DNA from: Lucinisca nassula
Taxonomy: Eukaryota; Mollusca; Bivalvia; Lucinida; Lucinidae
Length of the DNA stretch: 64,000 nucleotides
NCBI GenBank assembly: GCA_963580285.1
Contig: CAUZLF010000722.1
Coordinates: forward strand, 62,001 to 126,000
Direction of reading: 5' to 3'
Below are positions 1 through 9,685 of this stretch, piece after piece (the first letter of the stretch is position 1; each line of letters starts with the position of its first letter). Under the pieces are notes generated by a model, which was not told the DNA's origin, ran no database searches, and saw nothing but the letters and a program-made list of their open reading frames with translations. Position numbers and translations under genes: made by a program.

Positions 1-835
1 ATTTGCAGAAAAACTTTGTCATCGCTCAAGCGCCTACATTTATTGGCGGATTTTAATATAACTTCACAGAAATGTTGCTTATGATAATATCTCGAGCAAG
101 TTCGACTTTCAAGGTTATGGCTAAGGTCCAGGCCCTTGTGGCTATTTTTAGAAAATCTTTGTCATCGCTCTTGCGCCTACATTTATTGACGGTTTTTAAT
201 ATAATTGTTGCTTATGACAATATCTCGTTTCAGTTCGACTTTCAATGCCATGGCCTTAAGGTCAATGTCACTGTGGCTATCTGTAGAAAAACTTTGTCTT
301 CGCTCTAGCGCCTACATTTATTGGCGATTATTAATTCCACACAAGTGTTGCTTATAACAATATCTCCATCAAGTTCGAGTTTTGATGTCATGGCTTCAAG
401 GTCAAGGTCAAGGTCACTGTGGCTATTTTTAGAAAACATTTGTGATCGCTCTAGCGCCTACAGTTATTGATGGATTCAAATATAACTTAATACAAATATT
501 GGCAACGATGATATCTCAAACGATTTCGACTTTCAGGGTCCGTGCTCAAGGTCAAGGTCACGTTGGCTATTTTTAGAAAAACTTTGTCATCGCTCTAGCG
601 CCTACATTTATTGATGGATTTTAATATACCTTCACACAAATGTTTGGTATGATGATATCTCAAACGACTTCGACTTTCAGGGTCCGGGACTCAAGGCCAA
701 GGTCACTGTGTTTTTTTTTTTAGAAAAACTTTGCCATCGCTCTAGCGCCTATATTTATTGATAGATTCTAATATAACTTCCCTCAAATGTTTGGTATGAT
801 GATATCTCGAGCGAGTTCGACTTTTTGGGTCAAAT
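1..835. repeat. Tandem array, ~143 bp unit, about six units
   Basis: The marker GCGCCTACA recurs at about 30, 173, 308, 454, 599 and 745, giving spacings of 135-146 bp. Each unit also holds an ATATCTC...TTCGACTTTC segment and a short GGTCAAGGTCA run. Units are diverged by substitutions and small indels, so the array is old. It is cut by the left window edge. Short ORFs inside are not coding-like. Confidence 0.85.
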
Positions 836-879
836 ATAGATTTTGTTTTGCTTTTCTTTTACAGTGCAAAGGCTTGAAA

Positions 880-985
880 ACAGGATTTCTTGTACATTTA
901 TTCTTAGGGATACATTTTTTAGGTTTCTTTCATTTACTGCAGTCTGTTTAGCCCTTTTACACAAGAAAATGACTTTTTGGGGGCA
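880..985 (-). pseudogene. Diverged tandem copy of the neighbouring candidate exon
   Basis: Read on the minus strand, this stretch resembles the exon at 1054-1220. The shared block CTGCAGTCTGTTT (plus strand) and the flanking ATTTCTT are the same 58 bp apart in both places, and both translate to a similar peptide (KQTA near the start, EIL near the end). The frame stays open over the compared part, but the donor-like site is poor and the 5' part is not alignable. It could be a decayed duplicated exon; chance similarity in AT-rich sequence is not excluded. Confidence 0.3.
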
Positions 986-1053
986 ATCTGCAAAACTGGA
1001 ATTGTTTTTTGTTTTTTTTTTTTGTATTTTTTTTTTTAAATAAAAACACTTAC

Positions 1054-1220
1054 AATAAGATTTCTTCTTCCGAGTGGTTCTTATGAGTACTATCAGGTTC
1101 TCTTTTAATTGCTGCAGTCTGTTTTACAGAAGAAATTTTCATTTTAGCTAACTTGCCCTCATCCAACTTAGGCCCCAAAAGGCGAGCTATGTTGTCTTCT
1201 GACAACTCTTGCTCATATTG
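1054..1220 (-). CDS. Candidate internal coding exon, product unknown
   Basis: On the minus strand a 167 bp open segment begins after an acceptor (TTGATCTTACAG) and ends at a donor (CTTATT|GTAAGTG). It enters in phase 0 and leaves in phase 2. It encodes 55 codons, starting QYEQELSEDNIARLLG, a charged and probably helical peptide, followed by a Lys/Ser/Glu-rich tail. I do not recognise the family. Its phase does not match the phase-1 donor of the formin exons upstream, so it cannot be their immediate next exon. A dispersed repeat begins only about 20 bp upstream of the acceptor, which weakens the call. It may belong to the formin gene further on or to another gene. Confidence 0.4.
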
Positions 1221-1234
1221 CTGTAAGATCAAAC

Positions 1235-1465
1235 TATTGCGTAAGAGGGTTAGCTGGAATAATGGGTTGGGCTTGGTAAACAGTGTAGATCCAGAACAAC
1301 ACACCACAGAATGCTGTGTCTGATCAGACTCTACACTGTTTGCTTAACAAACTGGAATGTAAGGGTTAAACGAAACCGTTCAGATCTCAGTCCGGGACTA
1401 TTTTCCAGCCTACACTCAGAGACAATTGACCCACCATTTCTCTCAGTGTATTGATTATCTCTTGA
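1235..1465 (-). repeat. Hairpin-bearing repeat (AGTGTAGACC family), partial
   Basis: Contains the GTAAACAGTGTAGATCC ... CTACACTGTTTGC inverted repeat and the flanking 'GGGTTAAACGAAAC' and 'GACAATTGACCCACC' segments. The same segments occur at 2994-3330, 26240-26500, 28800-29720, 35840-36110, 40400-40870 and 43180-43800, mostly as fragments. Confidence 0.6.
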
Positions 1466-1545
1466 AGGTGGCGTCGGCCTAACGGATCGACCGTGTAGGC
1501 ATTTTGTTTATGCGGGTATATCTCGATGTATCTCTGGCACATGGG

Positions 1546-1677
1546 TGGCAGGGCTTGAGATGTTATTTCATCTCAATGCCGGGTAAATATCCCACAAAAT
1601 TGGAAGTAACGTCTCCAAAATGACCTTTACAGTGTTGACCGGGACGTTAAACCTCAATTCAAACAAACAAACAAACT
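1546..1677 (-). mobile_element. SINE with CAAA tail, 5'-truncated
   Basis: Matches the tail half of the most abundant SINE in the window: GGCAGGGCTTGAGATG, the TCATTTCATCTCAATG block, the GACGTTAAACCTCAA block, then (CAAA)n. The head (GGCCCCCGCCCATCGGGG) is missing, as expected for 5'-truncated retrotransposition. Confidence 0.75.
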
Positions 1678-1827
1678 TTTTTGCACTACTCCGAGATGAA
1701 GCCTTATTAGAAATAAATGGATATGAGGAGCAGAACGCGGCGTCTGATTAGTGGTGTCTACACTGTTTGCTTAAAAATGGAATTTAAGGTTTAAACGAAA
1801 CAGTTAATATCTCAGTCCAAGACTGAC

Positions 1828-2106
1828 CCTTTAACGTCCCAGTCAACACTATTTAGGTCACTTTGGAAACGTTGCTTCCAATCTTGTGGCACTTTTACAC
1901 GACATTAAGATGAAATGACATCGCAAGTCCTGCCGCTCAATGAAACCAATAGGGTTAAAATGCATGGACGGGCCGACTCGCACCACTTTGCCTGGGCAGG
2001 CTTAGACCCTATAAGTGGTTTACCAGTACTCGTGTGCGGTCGGTTTCCGCTCTGCGTGCAAGCATACAGCCCAACCTATTTCTCCAAGCCCCGATGGGCG
2101 GGGGCC
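1828..2106 (+). mobile_element. SINE with CAAA tail, near full length, reverse orientation
   Basis: Reverse orientation copy: begins near the TTTAACGTCCCAGTCAACAC block and ends with the complement of the head (CCCCGATGGGCGGGGGCC). The CAAA tail itself is lost. The element's own sense strand is the minus strand; the plus label gives the order in which it is read here. Confidence 0.75.
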
Positions 2107-2266
2107 ATGAAAGCCCAAGATAACAATTAGGAATAATATAGGGAGATTTATTTCATGTATCACTCATTTCAGTCGCCACAACATATCATTATTTATGGGA
2201 GATCGAAATATTCCCATTGTGTCTAGGGTCTACCCTCAGTGACTCGGCCTGTTCCAAGGTTCGTAT

Positions 2267-2422
2267 TTTGTGATAATTAAAGGATAGCTTTAGTCAATTC
2301 TCCATAAACAACCTATGTTGTGGGTATTCATTAGAACCGCCTCGGCGAGGCGGTTCTAATGACTACCCATAACATAGGTTTAAATGGAGAAATAAGGAAA
2401 ACTATCATTCAGTTATCACAAA
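2267..2422. mobile_element. Palindromic MITE, TIR family D
   Basis: A ~155 bp element with terminal inverted repeats TTTGTGATAATTAAAGGATA and its counterpart ending at about 2422. The centre is the palindrome ACTCGTTAGAACCGCCTC / GAGGCGG seen across other MITE families (here ATTCATTAGAACCGCCTC). It lies about 100 bp downstream of the donor of the formin exon copy, inside the presumed intron. Confidence 0.7.
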
Positions 2423-2528
2423 CTTGCCACCTTATCTATTGCTATGCCTGAACCAGCCCAAAATATCACAGCCGCAAAGGTTTTTGAATCACAGAAGTTC
2501 GACTGTTCTTTTATTTGATGGGCCATAC

Positions 2529-2967
2529 CTTTTACAAGCTTCTTCAAGCATCCGCCGTTTCGTAGAAAATACTGTACTCCCAGTTTCGAATTGAGGACAC
2601 CTTTAATGCACTCGACGCACTCTAAAAGAAGCTGAACGTCGGCGAGTTTCGTAACTCGTTTGTTTCCCAGGGTATCCACCAAATCCAGCAATGCATCGGT
2701 CCCTCCCAGTTCGAGAAACTCATCATTCCAGTCCGGTTCATTTTCTTTTAGTCTCTTACTTACCGCGGAAACTAGTTTTAGATTTGGCATCTTTAGAATT
2801 TCAACGCATGTGTCGGGTGTATAGGCGTGAAATTTCGGGTGGGGTAAAACACCTAGTACTTTGTGTAGAAGTTCAGTAACATGGTGTGTCTCATGTTCTT
2901 GTACATGTAATTCCTTATTCTCAATTGAACACTCCATCGTTTTAGAGGCACACAGACAGCCTGACAT
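2529..2967 (-). CDS. INF2-like formin DID exon, second copy (partial gene)
   Basis: Encodes 146 codons plus one base. The last ~99 residues (from YTPDTCVEILKMPNLKLVS to CLKKLVK) match the N-terminal half of the inverted-formin DID, with the pattern seen in animal INF2 (Cys-x-x-x-Leu, KRL, W, FLE, LLL, LNS.xG.xY). About 64 of 99 positions are identical, by hand count, to the exon at 23171-24347. The exon ends at the same residue and phase: codon GGT split after G, donor AAAG|GTATGG. The N-terminus here is short (48 residues before YTP) and starts MSGCLC; the other copy also has a Cys-Leu-Cys. The start codon chosen is the ATG at 2967. An alternative acceptor (ATGTCAG|GC, phase 1) would make it an internal exon. 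The frame is uninterrupted, arguing against a long-dead pseudogene. A dispersed repeat begins at about 2994, close upstream. In the known family, the DID of INF2 regulates actin polymerisation and severing through autoinhibition and partner binding. Confidence 0.65.
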
Positions 2968-2993
2968 ATTCCAATGTCGAATATACAGAGGGA

Positions 2994-3330
2994 AAATCAA
3001 AGCAGAGTCTCGCAGTGGGTCCTGAACGTGGTCCTAGACTGTTTCGTTTAACCCTTAAATTCCTGTTCTGTAAGCATACAGTGTAGACCCTGATCCGACG
3101 CCGTGTTTTGCGGCGTCTGATCTGGGTTTACACTGTTTGCCAAACCCAACAATTCCAGTCCAGATTTAATAGATAACCCTCTTAGGTAACACTCTGGTCT
3201 CACAGCGATGAGAATAGCGCGGCTTTTTCTCGATAAATAACAGTTACCGTCAGTGACACTCACGTGGACATCAACAACGAAAAGCCACTGAGCTTAGTAA
3301 CTTTGGATCGACTGACAAGCAATCGACCCA
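2994..3330 (+). repeat. Hairpin-bearing repeat (AGTGTAGACC family), near complete
   Basis: Runs from AATCAAAGCA to a TGACAAGCAATCGACCCA end. The central inverted repeat ATACAGTGTAGACCCTGATC ... CTGATCTGGGTTTACACTGT spans about 3077-3136. This is one of the most complete copies in the window and adjoins the 5' side of the formin exon copy. Confidence 0.65.
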
Positions 3331-3569
3331 ATTATATTTCCCAAAAAGAAAAATCAATAAGGGGCTTCCTCTTAAAGGAAAAAAACCGGCTCCCGAAGGA
3401 ATTAAATTCTTTTCTGTAAGAGCAGTCCCTACTGTATGTAAAAGACAATGCTTTATTTCTGATAAGATAGTTTCCATTACGCACATGCGTAATATGCGTA
3501 GTGACCACTCTAGTAGGCGGTTCTAACGAGTACCCACAACCTATGTCTTGGAGCAGAAATAAGAAAAAC

Positions 3570-4751
3570 TAGAACTGTCAGAGGATCTGACTATAGCCCC
3601 GCTATAGCCCTGTCAGAGGAGAAAGACTCATGAATTAAAGGTAAAGACTTGTGAGAGGGTTAAATCCCTAACAAGGTACCTACGCCTTATAGACTTTTCG
3701 CGTTATTAGATCTGAAAAACAGTCTAAGTTAAAAAAAAGGTTTTGGATAATGAAAAAAGCACATGCACATCTTCAGACCTATATGAAAACACCTGTTAAA
3801 TTTCAAAAGTATTGACTAGAACTGTAAGAGGAGTTGCGATCACAAGGTAGCAACTCCCTATACATTTTAACATTAGTAGATCTCAAAAATTGTCTAAGTT
3901 AAAAAAGGTGAAATAAGTGAAAAAATTATTTAAGGATAATGAAAAAAAGAATATGCACATCTTCAGACCTATATGAAAACACCTGTAAAGTTTCAAAAGG
4001 ATTGACCTAGAACTGTAAGAGGAGTTGTGGTCACAAGGTAGCTACTCCCTATACATTTTAACATTAGTAGATCTCAAAAATTGTCTAAGTTAAAAAAGGT
4101 GAAATAAGTGAAAAAAATTATTTAAGGATGATGAAAAAAGAATATGCACATCTTCAGACCTATATGAAAACACCTGTAAAGTTTCAAAAGGATTGACCTA
4201 GAACTGTAAGAGGAGTTGTGGTCACAAGGTAGCTACTCCCTATACATTTTAACATTAGTAGATCTCAAAAATTGTCTAAGTTAAAAAAGGTGAAATAAGT
4301 GAAAAAAATTATTTAAGGATGATGAAAAAAGAATATGCACATCTTCAGACCTATATGAAAACACCTGTAAAGTTTCAAAAGGATTGACCTAGAACTGTAA
4401 GAGGAGTTGCGGTAACAAGGTAGCTACTCCCTATACATTTTAACATTAGTAGATCTCAAAAATTGTCTAAGTTAAAAAAGGTGAAATAAGTGAAAAAAAT
4501 TATTTAAGGATAATGAAAAAAGAATATGCATATCTTCAGACCTATATGAAAACACCTGTAAAGTTTCAAAAGGATTGACCTAGAACTGTAAGAGGAGTTG
4601 CGGTAACAAGGTACCCACTATCAAATATTACAGACAGACGGAATTCCAGACAAATTACAGACAGACAGACAGACAGACGGACAGACAGACAGACGGAATT
4701 CCGGACAAGCCAAATCCAATATAGCCCCCACTTTTTCAAAGCGGGGCTATA
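3570..4751. mobile_element. Non-autonomous element with internal 191 bp tandem repeats
   Basis: Sits inside a MITE. Near its left end is CTATAGCCCCGCTATAGCCC and at its right end AGCGGGGCTATAA, giving short inverted ends. The core is a tandem array (separate entry), followed by a GACA/GACG microsatellite at about 4624-4700 with two GGAATTCC blocks. No ORF; no transposase. Element class unassigned. Confidence 0.6.
3640..4620. repeat. Tandem array, 191 bp unit, about five units
   Basis: The marker CTTCAGACCT recurs at 3771, 3961, 4152, 4343 and 4534 (spacing 190-191 bp). Units are highly similar, so this array is younger than the one at 1-835. Confidence 0.85.
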
Positions 4752-4837
4752 ATAATGTACACACCCATAAACCCCAGTTTTCTTTATATAAAGTGGGGTT
4801 TAGGGGGTGTTCATTCCACGGACTCGTTCACGTGACC

Positions 4838-5172
4838 TAAATTTTTTGAATCAGTTTTTCACATAATAACTGCATATCCTTTAACTATCGCTACACTGTA
4901 TCTTCCGAAGTAAGAGATTTGAGCCAATTTTAAAAAGTTAATTCAAACTTTTACTTGCTAGACATACAAACTATAATAAGAACTGTCTCAAGTCAAAAGA
5001 TTTATGCTGTACGAGTAATTATACCGTTTTCAAATGCTAGAAACTCGTAAATAGCTCCTTTCCTTATGTAGTTTTAACACTTACAAGGCGAATTACTTGC
5101 AAACATGTAATTTCTACACGGTCTTCATCGCCAATGACCCATGTTTGCCTAGCATTCCGAAACCAAAGGACC
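4838..5172. other. No gene recognised
   Basis: AT-rich sequence between two MITEs. No repeat family, RNA gene or plausible exon was recognised. Confidence 0.5.
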
Positions 5173-5453
5173 AATTACGAAAACATGCCTATACAAATAC
5201 ATTGTAAACATTACCGCCGAAAACAGTAAGTTTTAAGATGGAAAAATTGTGATATTTTTCTTATTTCTGCTAAAATATAGATTGTTGGTACTCGTTAGAA
5301 CCGCCTCATCGAGGCGGTCCTAACGAGTACCTACAATCTATATTTTAGAGCAGAAATAAGTAAAATAAGGTTTACCCCTGTAAACCCCAAGTTTACTATA
5401 CATAAAATTGGGGTTCAAGGTGGTCACAATTATATAGGTGTGTTTTCATGATG
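5173..5453. mobile_element. Palindromic MITE, TIR family A
   Basis: Ends ATTACGAAAACATGCCTATA and TATATAGGTGTGTTTTCATGATG are inverted copies. The centre (about 5263-5357) is the long shared palindrome CTTATTTCTGC...GCAGAAATAAG around CCGCCTCATCGAGGCGG. About 280 bp, the standard length of this family here. Confidence 0.8.
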
Positions 5454-7131
5454 AATGGCCCTGAACCGTTCACCTGAGTGCTGAGCATTTATGGAGCCAT
5501 TTGGTTTCTGAGAAGAAGATTTTTGAAGGCGTTTTACCATGACAGCCATCTTGGTCATGTGACCTAAACCATTTGAGCAAGCTTGCGTTCCTCCAACAAA
5601 CTTTTGTTCCTCCATCTTATAAAGGTTTGAATTTGGCCTAGATGCCAAACTACAAAAAAGACAGTTTAGCACGGCGGCCATATTTGTCATGCGACAACCC
5701 ATATTCATTGATTTCCATTTCCTTGTTCCTTAAAGCTTTCCTATGAAATCTGATAACAAATCTGACAAAAACATTTTTTCCATATCTAGATGACCATGAC
5801 CTTGAATGCTCATGTAGTTTCATTTTCTCTTTTAGCTACCTCCATCTACACTTTTTACGAAAAAATACACTGTTTTGGCTTTTCCCGAACAAAAGTATAC
5901 CTGAGCAAATTTTGACCTTGGCCTAAAATAGGTAAAAGTCATCCAGGGATCATCAGTTGAACAAAATATGATTGGCTCGAGTCCCAAATGCTACATACCA
6001 AGTTTCAGGAAAATCAACCAACTGGTTATCACCAACTGGTTCTCGAGAAAAAAAAATTCTGAAGATCGCTTAGCTTATAACGGCAAAGAGGCATTTGGTC
6101 TTGACAAAACTAATATCTCCTTGTTCGGCTTTCAGAAGAAATTTTGTTCAAAATGGCCCAGTTGTTCCTGTGGGAAATAATTTTCAATTTTCATATCAAT
6201 GACCTTTGGCCAAGGTCAAAGAACGACACTGACCTTGAATACTCGTGGAGTATAATTTACTCCTTTAGCTAACCCCAGCTACCAATTTACAGATCAAAAA
6301 TTGAAATAGTTTCTGAAAAATACATGTTTTTGTCTTTTCCTCGTACAAAAGTCTGTGTGACGAAATTTGATCCCGGCGTAAAATTGGTCAAGATCATCCA
6401 GGGGTCATCATCTGAATAAACTATGACTGACTTGCGTCCAAACATCCTACATACCAAGTTTCAAGATGAATCGGCCGATCGGTCCAGAGAAGGAGATTTT
6501 TGAATTGATTTTACCTTATATGGGCAAGGTAGCCAAACTGGTCATGTGACCAAACTCATGTTAATTAATTTTCATTTTATTGTTCCTAAAAGCGTTTCAT
6601 ATAAAATTTGGTTACAAAAGACTCAGTGCTTTCTGATGAATATAAGTTTAAATTTTCATTGAATGACCTTGGGCCAAGGTCAAAGAATGACCTTGACATT
6701 AAATACTTATGTAGTTCCATCCACTCATTTAGCTAATTGCGTCTACCAATTTTCAGATCACAGGCTGCAATAGTTTCCGAAAAATATACGGTTTTTACTT
6801 TTTTCCCATGCAAAAGTCTATGTGAGCAAATTTAACCTTAGCGTAAAATAGGTTAAGGTCGCCTGAGTGCCATCATTTGAACAAACTATGACGAGGACCA
6901 AGTCCCCAATGTTACATACCAAGTTTCAAGACAATCAGCATTCTGGTTCGGGAGAAGATTTCTGGATGTTTTTTTTTTTACCTTATACGGGCATGGCGGT
7001 CATATTGTTCATTTGACCAAACTCATATTTATTAATTTTCATTTCCTTGTTCCTTAAGGCGTTTACATGAAATTTGATAACAATGGCCCAGTGGTTTCTG
7101 AGAAAAATAAGTTTTAATTTTTATAATTAAA
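5454..7131. repeat. Tandem array, ~450 bp diverged units
   Basis: Three to four diverged units, marked by CATGACCTTGAATGCTCATG (5806) and its relatives at about 6226 and 6691, then a CTACATACCAAGTTTCA block and a GCGTTTTACC...GGTCATGTGACC block in each. It is bounded by MITE pieces on both sides (5173-5453, 7132-7258), so it may be the core of a larger composite element. ORFs inside are short and shift between units. Confidence 0.7.
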
Positions 7132-7258
7132 TATACCCACAACCTATGTCTTTGAGCAGAAATAAGCAAAATAATGTATACCCCTTGTAAACCCCAGTTT
7201 TCTCTATATAAGGTGGGAATTAGAGGGGTGTTCATTTCAAGGACCTGTTTATCTGATG
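7132..7258. mobile_element. MITE family B, right half only
   Basis: Begins TACCCACAACCTATGTCTTT (end of the shared palindrome) and continues through the GAGCAGAAATAAGCAAAATAAT and AAACCCCAGTTTTCTC blocks to a CTGTTTATCTGATG end, compared with GTTCACGTGATG in complete copies. Confidence 0.65.
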
Positions 7259-7339
7259 CAACGGAGCGGAACTATTAAGCAATTGTGGTAGAGGGTCTTC
7301 CAAGGAACATCCCTGACAAATTATTTTGAGATCAGGCCA

Positions 7340-7555
7340 TTGGGCTAAGAGGAGATATCATTTAAAGGCGTTCTATTATTTTTAGCTCTGGTGGCCATTT
7401 TGTTCAGCTACGGAAAACCATTTCAGCAATTTTGGTAATCGGTCACCCAAGGAACATCTGTGTGAAATTATTTTGAAATATAGCAATTTTGGTTGAGATG
7501 TTTAAAGTTTTTTTTATTTCTATTTTTAGCTCGGGCGACTATTTTTCAGCGGTAT
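7340..7555. repeat. Fragment of ~145 bp 'GGTGGCCATTTTGTTCA' repeat
   Basis: Two diverged units of the repeat that forms the array at 13966-14570: TTTTAGCTCTGGTGGCCATT, then AGCAATTTTGGTA and AAGGAACAT. It ends where the next MITE begins. Confidence 0.6.
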
Positions 7556-7818
7556 CATCACGTGAACAAGTCCGTGAAATGAACACCCCCTAAACCACAC
7601 TTTATACAGAGAAAACTGGGGTTTACGGGGGTAAACATTATTTTCCTTATTTCTGCTTCAAAACATAGGTTGTTGGTACTCGTTAGAACCGCCTCACCGA
7701 GGCGGTTCTAACGAGCACCCTCAACCTATGTTTTGAGGGTTTATAAGAGCAATATCAAAGATTTTCATCAGAAAAGGAGCCATTTTGGAGATGTGAAAAA
7801 TGCACTGTTATCGTAATG
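7556..7818. mobile_element. Palindromic MITE, TIR family B
   Basis: Left end CATCACGTGAACAAGTCCGT; right end TGCACTGTTATCGTAATG, a shortened form of the family end that normally carries CGCACGGGTG. The central palindrome is at about 7655-7735 with core CCGCCTCACCGAGGCGG. Confidence 0.75.
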
Positions 7819-7929
7819 TCAATTTTGGTAGAGTGTAACCCAAAGATTAATTTGAAATCGAGCCATTTGCCTAGGAGGTGTCCAAAATGATTAAGGTGGA
7901 AATTCTGTTTGCCATCTATGGGTTATTGA

Positions 7930-8099
7930 GTGAGTGATTGAGTGTTTCAGTTTTACGTCCCACCAACAGCTAAGGTCATACGGAGACGGGACCTCGGTTT
8001 AAAGACTCATCCGAAAGTTTGGAGAAGCCCGGGATCGATCCTGCGATCCCAGGTTAACAAGGCGAGTAGCGTAACCACTACACCACGGAGGCTTCTATA
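7930..8099 (-). mobile_element. tRNA-Thr-like SINE with 13 bp target duplication
   Basis: On the minus strand the element starts with a tRNA-like head (GTGGTGTAGTGGTTACGCTA box A-like; GGATCGATCC box B-like; CTTGTAA anticodon region resembling tRNA-Thr). The body contains CTCGGTTTAAAGACTCATCC and TTTTACGTCCCACCAACAGC as read on the plus strand. The duplication TATGGGTTATTGA flanks it at 7917-7929 and 8100-8112. Confidence 0.85.
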
Positions 8100-8124
8100 T
8101 ATGGGTTATTGAATAGAGTCACAT

Positions 8125-8351
8125 TAACCTATTTAGTACCGGAAACTCCCAAACGGGCACCTTGGCAAACAGTGCAGGCCCAGATCAGACGCCGCAGAAC
8201 GCGGCGTCTGATCAGGACCTCCACTGTTTGCTAAAAGTTCAGTCATTTTCCAAATCAATTTTGACGAAAAGACAACCTGACATCCCTAAATTTTGAACTG
8301 AACTCCTGCTATATATAAGATGGATAATTCCATTTGGTACAAAAAGGGTTA
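8125..8351. mobile_element. MITE with TAACCC ends and GACGCCGC hairpin
   Basis: Terminal inverted repeats TAACCTATTTAGTACC and GGTACAAAAAGGGTTA. Centre: GGCAAACAGTGCAGGCCC / GGACCTCCACTGTTTGC arms around CGCCGCAGAACGCGGCG. Same family at 25293-25517, 38166-38352 and 44105-44324. Confidence 0.8.
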
Positions 8352-8447
8352 ACATTTACATTCAACATATAGTACGCTTTTTTTAGTTCTCGCCTTTTTA
8401 TACAAGGGAGATAATTTTCATGACTTCTTTTTGGATTTCAATCAATA

Positions 8448-8731
8448 CGTCACGAACACACACCTTTATAATTTTAACCCCCTTGAAACCCATTTTATAT
8501 AATAAAACTGGGGTTTGCAGGGGTATACATTATTTTTCTTATTTCTGCTCTAAAATAGATTGTGGGTACTCGTTAGAACCGCCTCGATGAGGCGGTTCTA
8601 ACGAGTCCCCAGAATCTATATTTTAGAGCAGAAATAAGAAAAAATATCACAATTTTTCATCTTAAAATTTTCGTGTTTTTTTTTCAGTGGTAAAGCTTAC
8701 AATGTATTTGTATAGGCGTGTTTTCGTAATG
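8448..8731. mobile_element. Palindromic MITE, TIR family A
   Basis: Ends CGTCACGAACACACACCTTT and TATAGGCGTGTTTTCGTAATG-like; central palindrome about 8540-8640 with CCGCCTCGATGAGGCGG. 284 bp. Confidence 0.8.
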
Positions 8732-8933
8732 CGAAAACGCACCTATTCAAATGTATTGAAAATTTTACTACCAAAATACGAACATTTTCAGATAGAAAAT
8801 TTTGATATTTTTTCCATATTTCCGCTCAAAACATGTTTCTCAGCAGAAATAAGAAAAATAATGTACACCCATGTTAATCCCAGTTTTACTAGGTTTAAGA
8901 TGGCCAAAATTATATAGGCGTGTTTTTGTAATG
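8725..8933. mobile_element. MITE family A, core palindrome deleted, overlapping its neighbour
   Basis: Starts within the right end of the previous copy (CGTAATGCGAAAACGCACCT) and ends TATAGGCGTGTTTTTGTAATG. The flanks of the palindrome remain (TTTCCGCTCAAAACATGTTT, CAGCAGAAATAAG) but the CCGCCTC/GAGGCGG core is gone. The two copies share an end. Confidence 0.65.
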
Positions 8934-8998
8934 AAAACGAGGCCCTCCAAAATGGATCTGCTTTTACAGGAAATGAATAACTCTTCACGAACCCTATA

Positions 8999-9310
8999 GT
9001 TTGGCCTCCGCCCGTCGGGGCTTGAAGAAATATATGGGCTGCATGATGCTTCCACGCAGAGCTGAATCCGACCCACACACGAGTACTGGTAAACCGCTTA
9101 GAGGATCTAAGCCTGCCCAGGCAATGCGGTGTGAGTGTCGGATCGTCCATGCTTATAAACCATATTGGTTTCATTGGGTGACAGGGCTTGAGATGTCATT
9201 TCATCTCAATGTCGGGTAAAAGTCCCACAAAATTGGAAGCAACGTCTCAAAAATGACCTTTACAGTGTTGATGGGGACGTTAACCTCAAATCAAACAAAC
9301 AGAAACAAAA
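8999..9310 (-). mobile_element. SINE with CAAA tail, full length, 11 bp target duplication
   Basis: Head GGCCTCCGCCCGTCGGGGCT on the plus strand through to CAAATCAAACAAACAGAAAC. The target duplication CGAACCCTATA is at 8988-8998 and 9311-9321. The ORFs running through it are SINE-derived. Confidence 0.85.
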
Positions 9311-9321
9311 CGAACCCTATA

Positions 9322-9685
9322 TGATAAATGAAACATATTTTAAGAGACTTGTCATTCACAATTCCTTCAGGGAAGGCAACTCTTACAAAGTATGTTGTCT
9401 GCGCCACTCTTGACGAAACAGAATTTGCCCAATTTTTCCCATTAAAGGCAAATCCATTTTACAAAGGGGCGGGGTTCGCAGGAATGCAAAACGGAAGTCC
9501 CAGAATTTGTTTGCCGTTTACAAATGGCAAATAGTTCTACCAGGAGTGTTCATTGCCCTTAAATATTTGAAACGTATCTTGATAAATTCTCTGTAACAGT
9601 TTTGACGTCATAGCCTGCGACTAGCAAAAAGGGGCCTTCGACAAGGCGAGATCAACCGTCTCAAATCGGTCGGTCCGTAATTTTA
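9322..9685. other. Unassigned sequence
   Basis: Holds a 68-codon ORF (9328-9534, +) with no recognised motif; without the SINE to its left it would be continuous with 8934-8998. No splice sites flank it convincingly, so it is not called as a gene. Confidence 0.4.

Larger units (their letters stand above)
3508..4837. mobile_element. MITE (family B) split by a 1.2 kb insertion
   Basis: Left piece 3508-3569 is the right arm of the shared palindrome followed by GAGCAGAAATAAGAAAAA. Right piece 4752-4837 resumes with TAATGTACACACCCATAAAC and ends near GGACTCGTTCACGTGAC. In intact copies (for example 10695-10974) these two pieces are directly joined, so 3570-4751 is a later insertion. The left half of the MITE is missing. 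Confidence 0.65.

Noticed and set aside
5430..5708. 92-codon minus-strand ORF
   Set aside because: Lies in a diverged tandem-repeat unit; the frame is not kept in sister units.
8788..9219. Overlapping ORFs of 72-128 codons on both strands
   Set aside because: They run through a MITE and a CAAA-tailed SINE and recur wherever that SINE occurs (for example 18061-18516, 36011-36271, 41548-41844).
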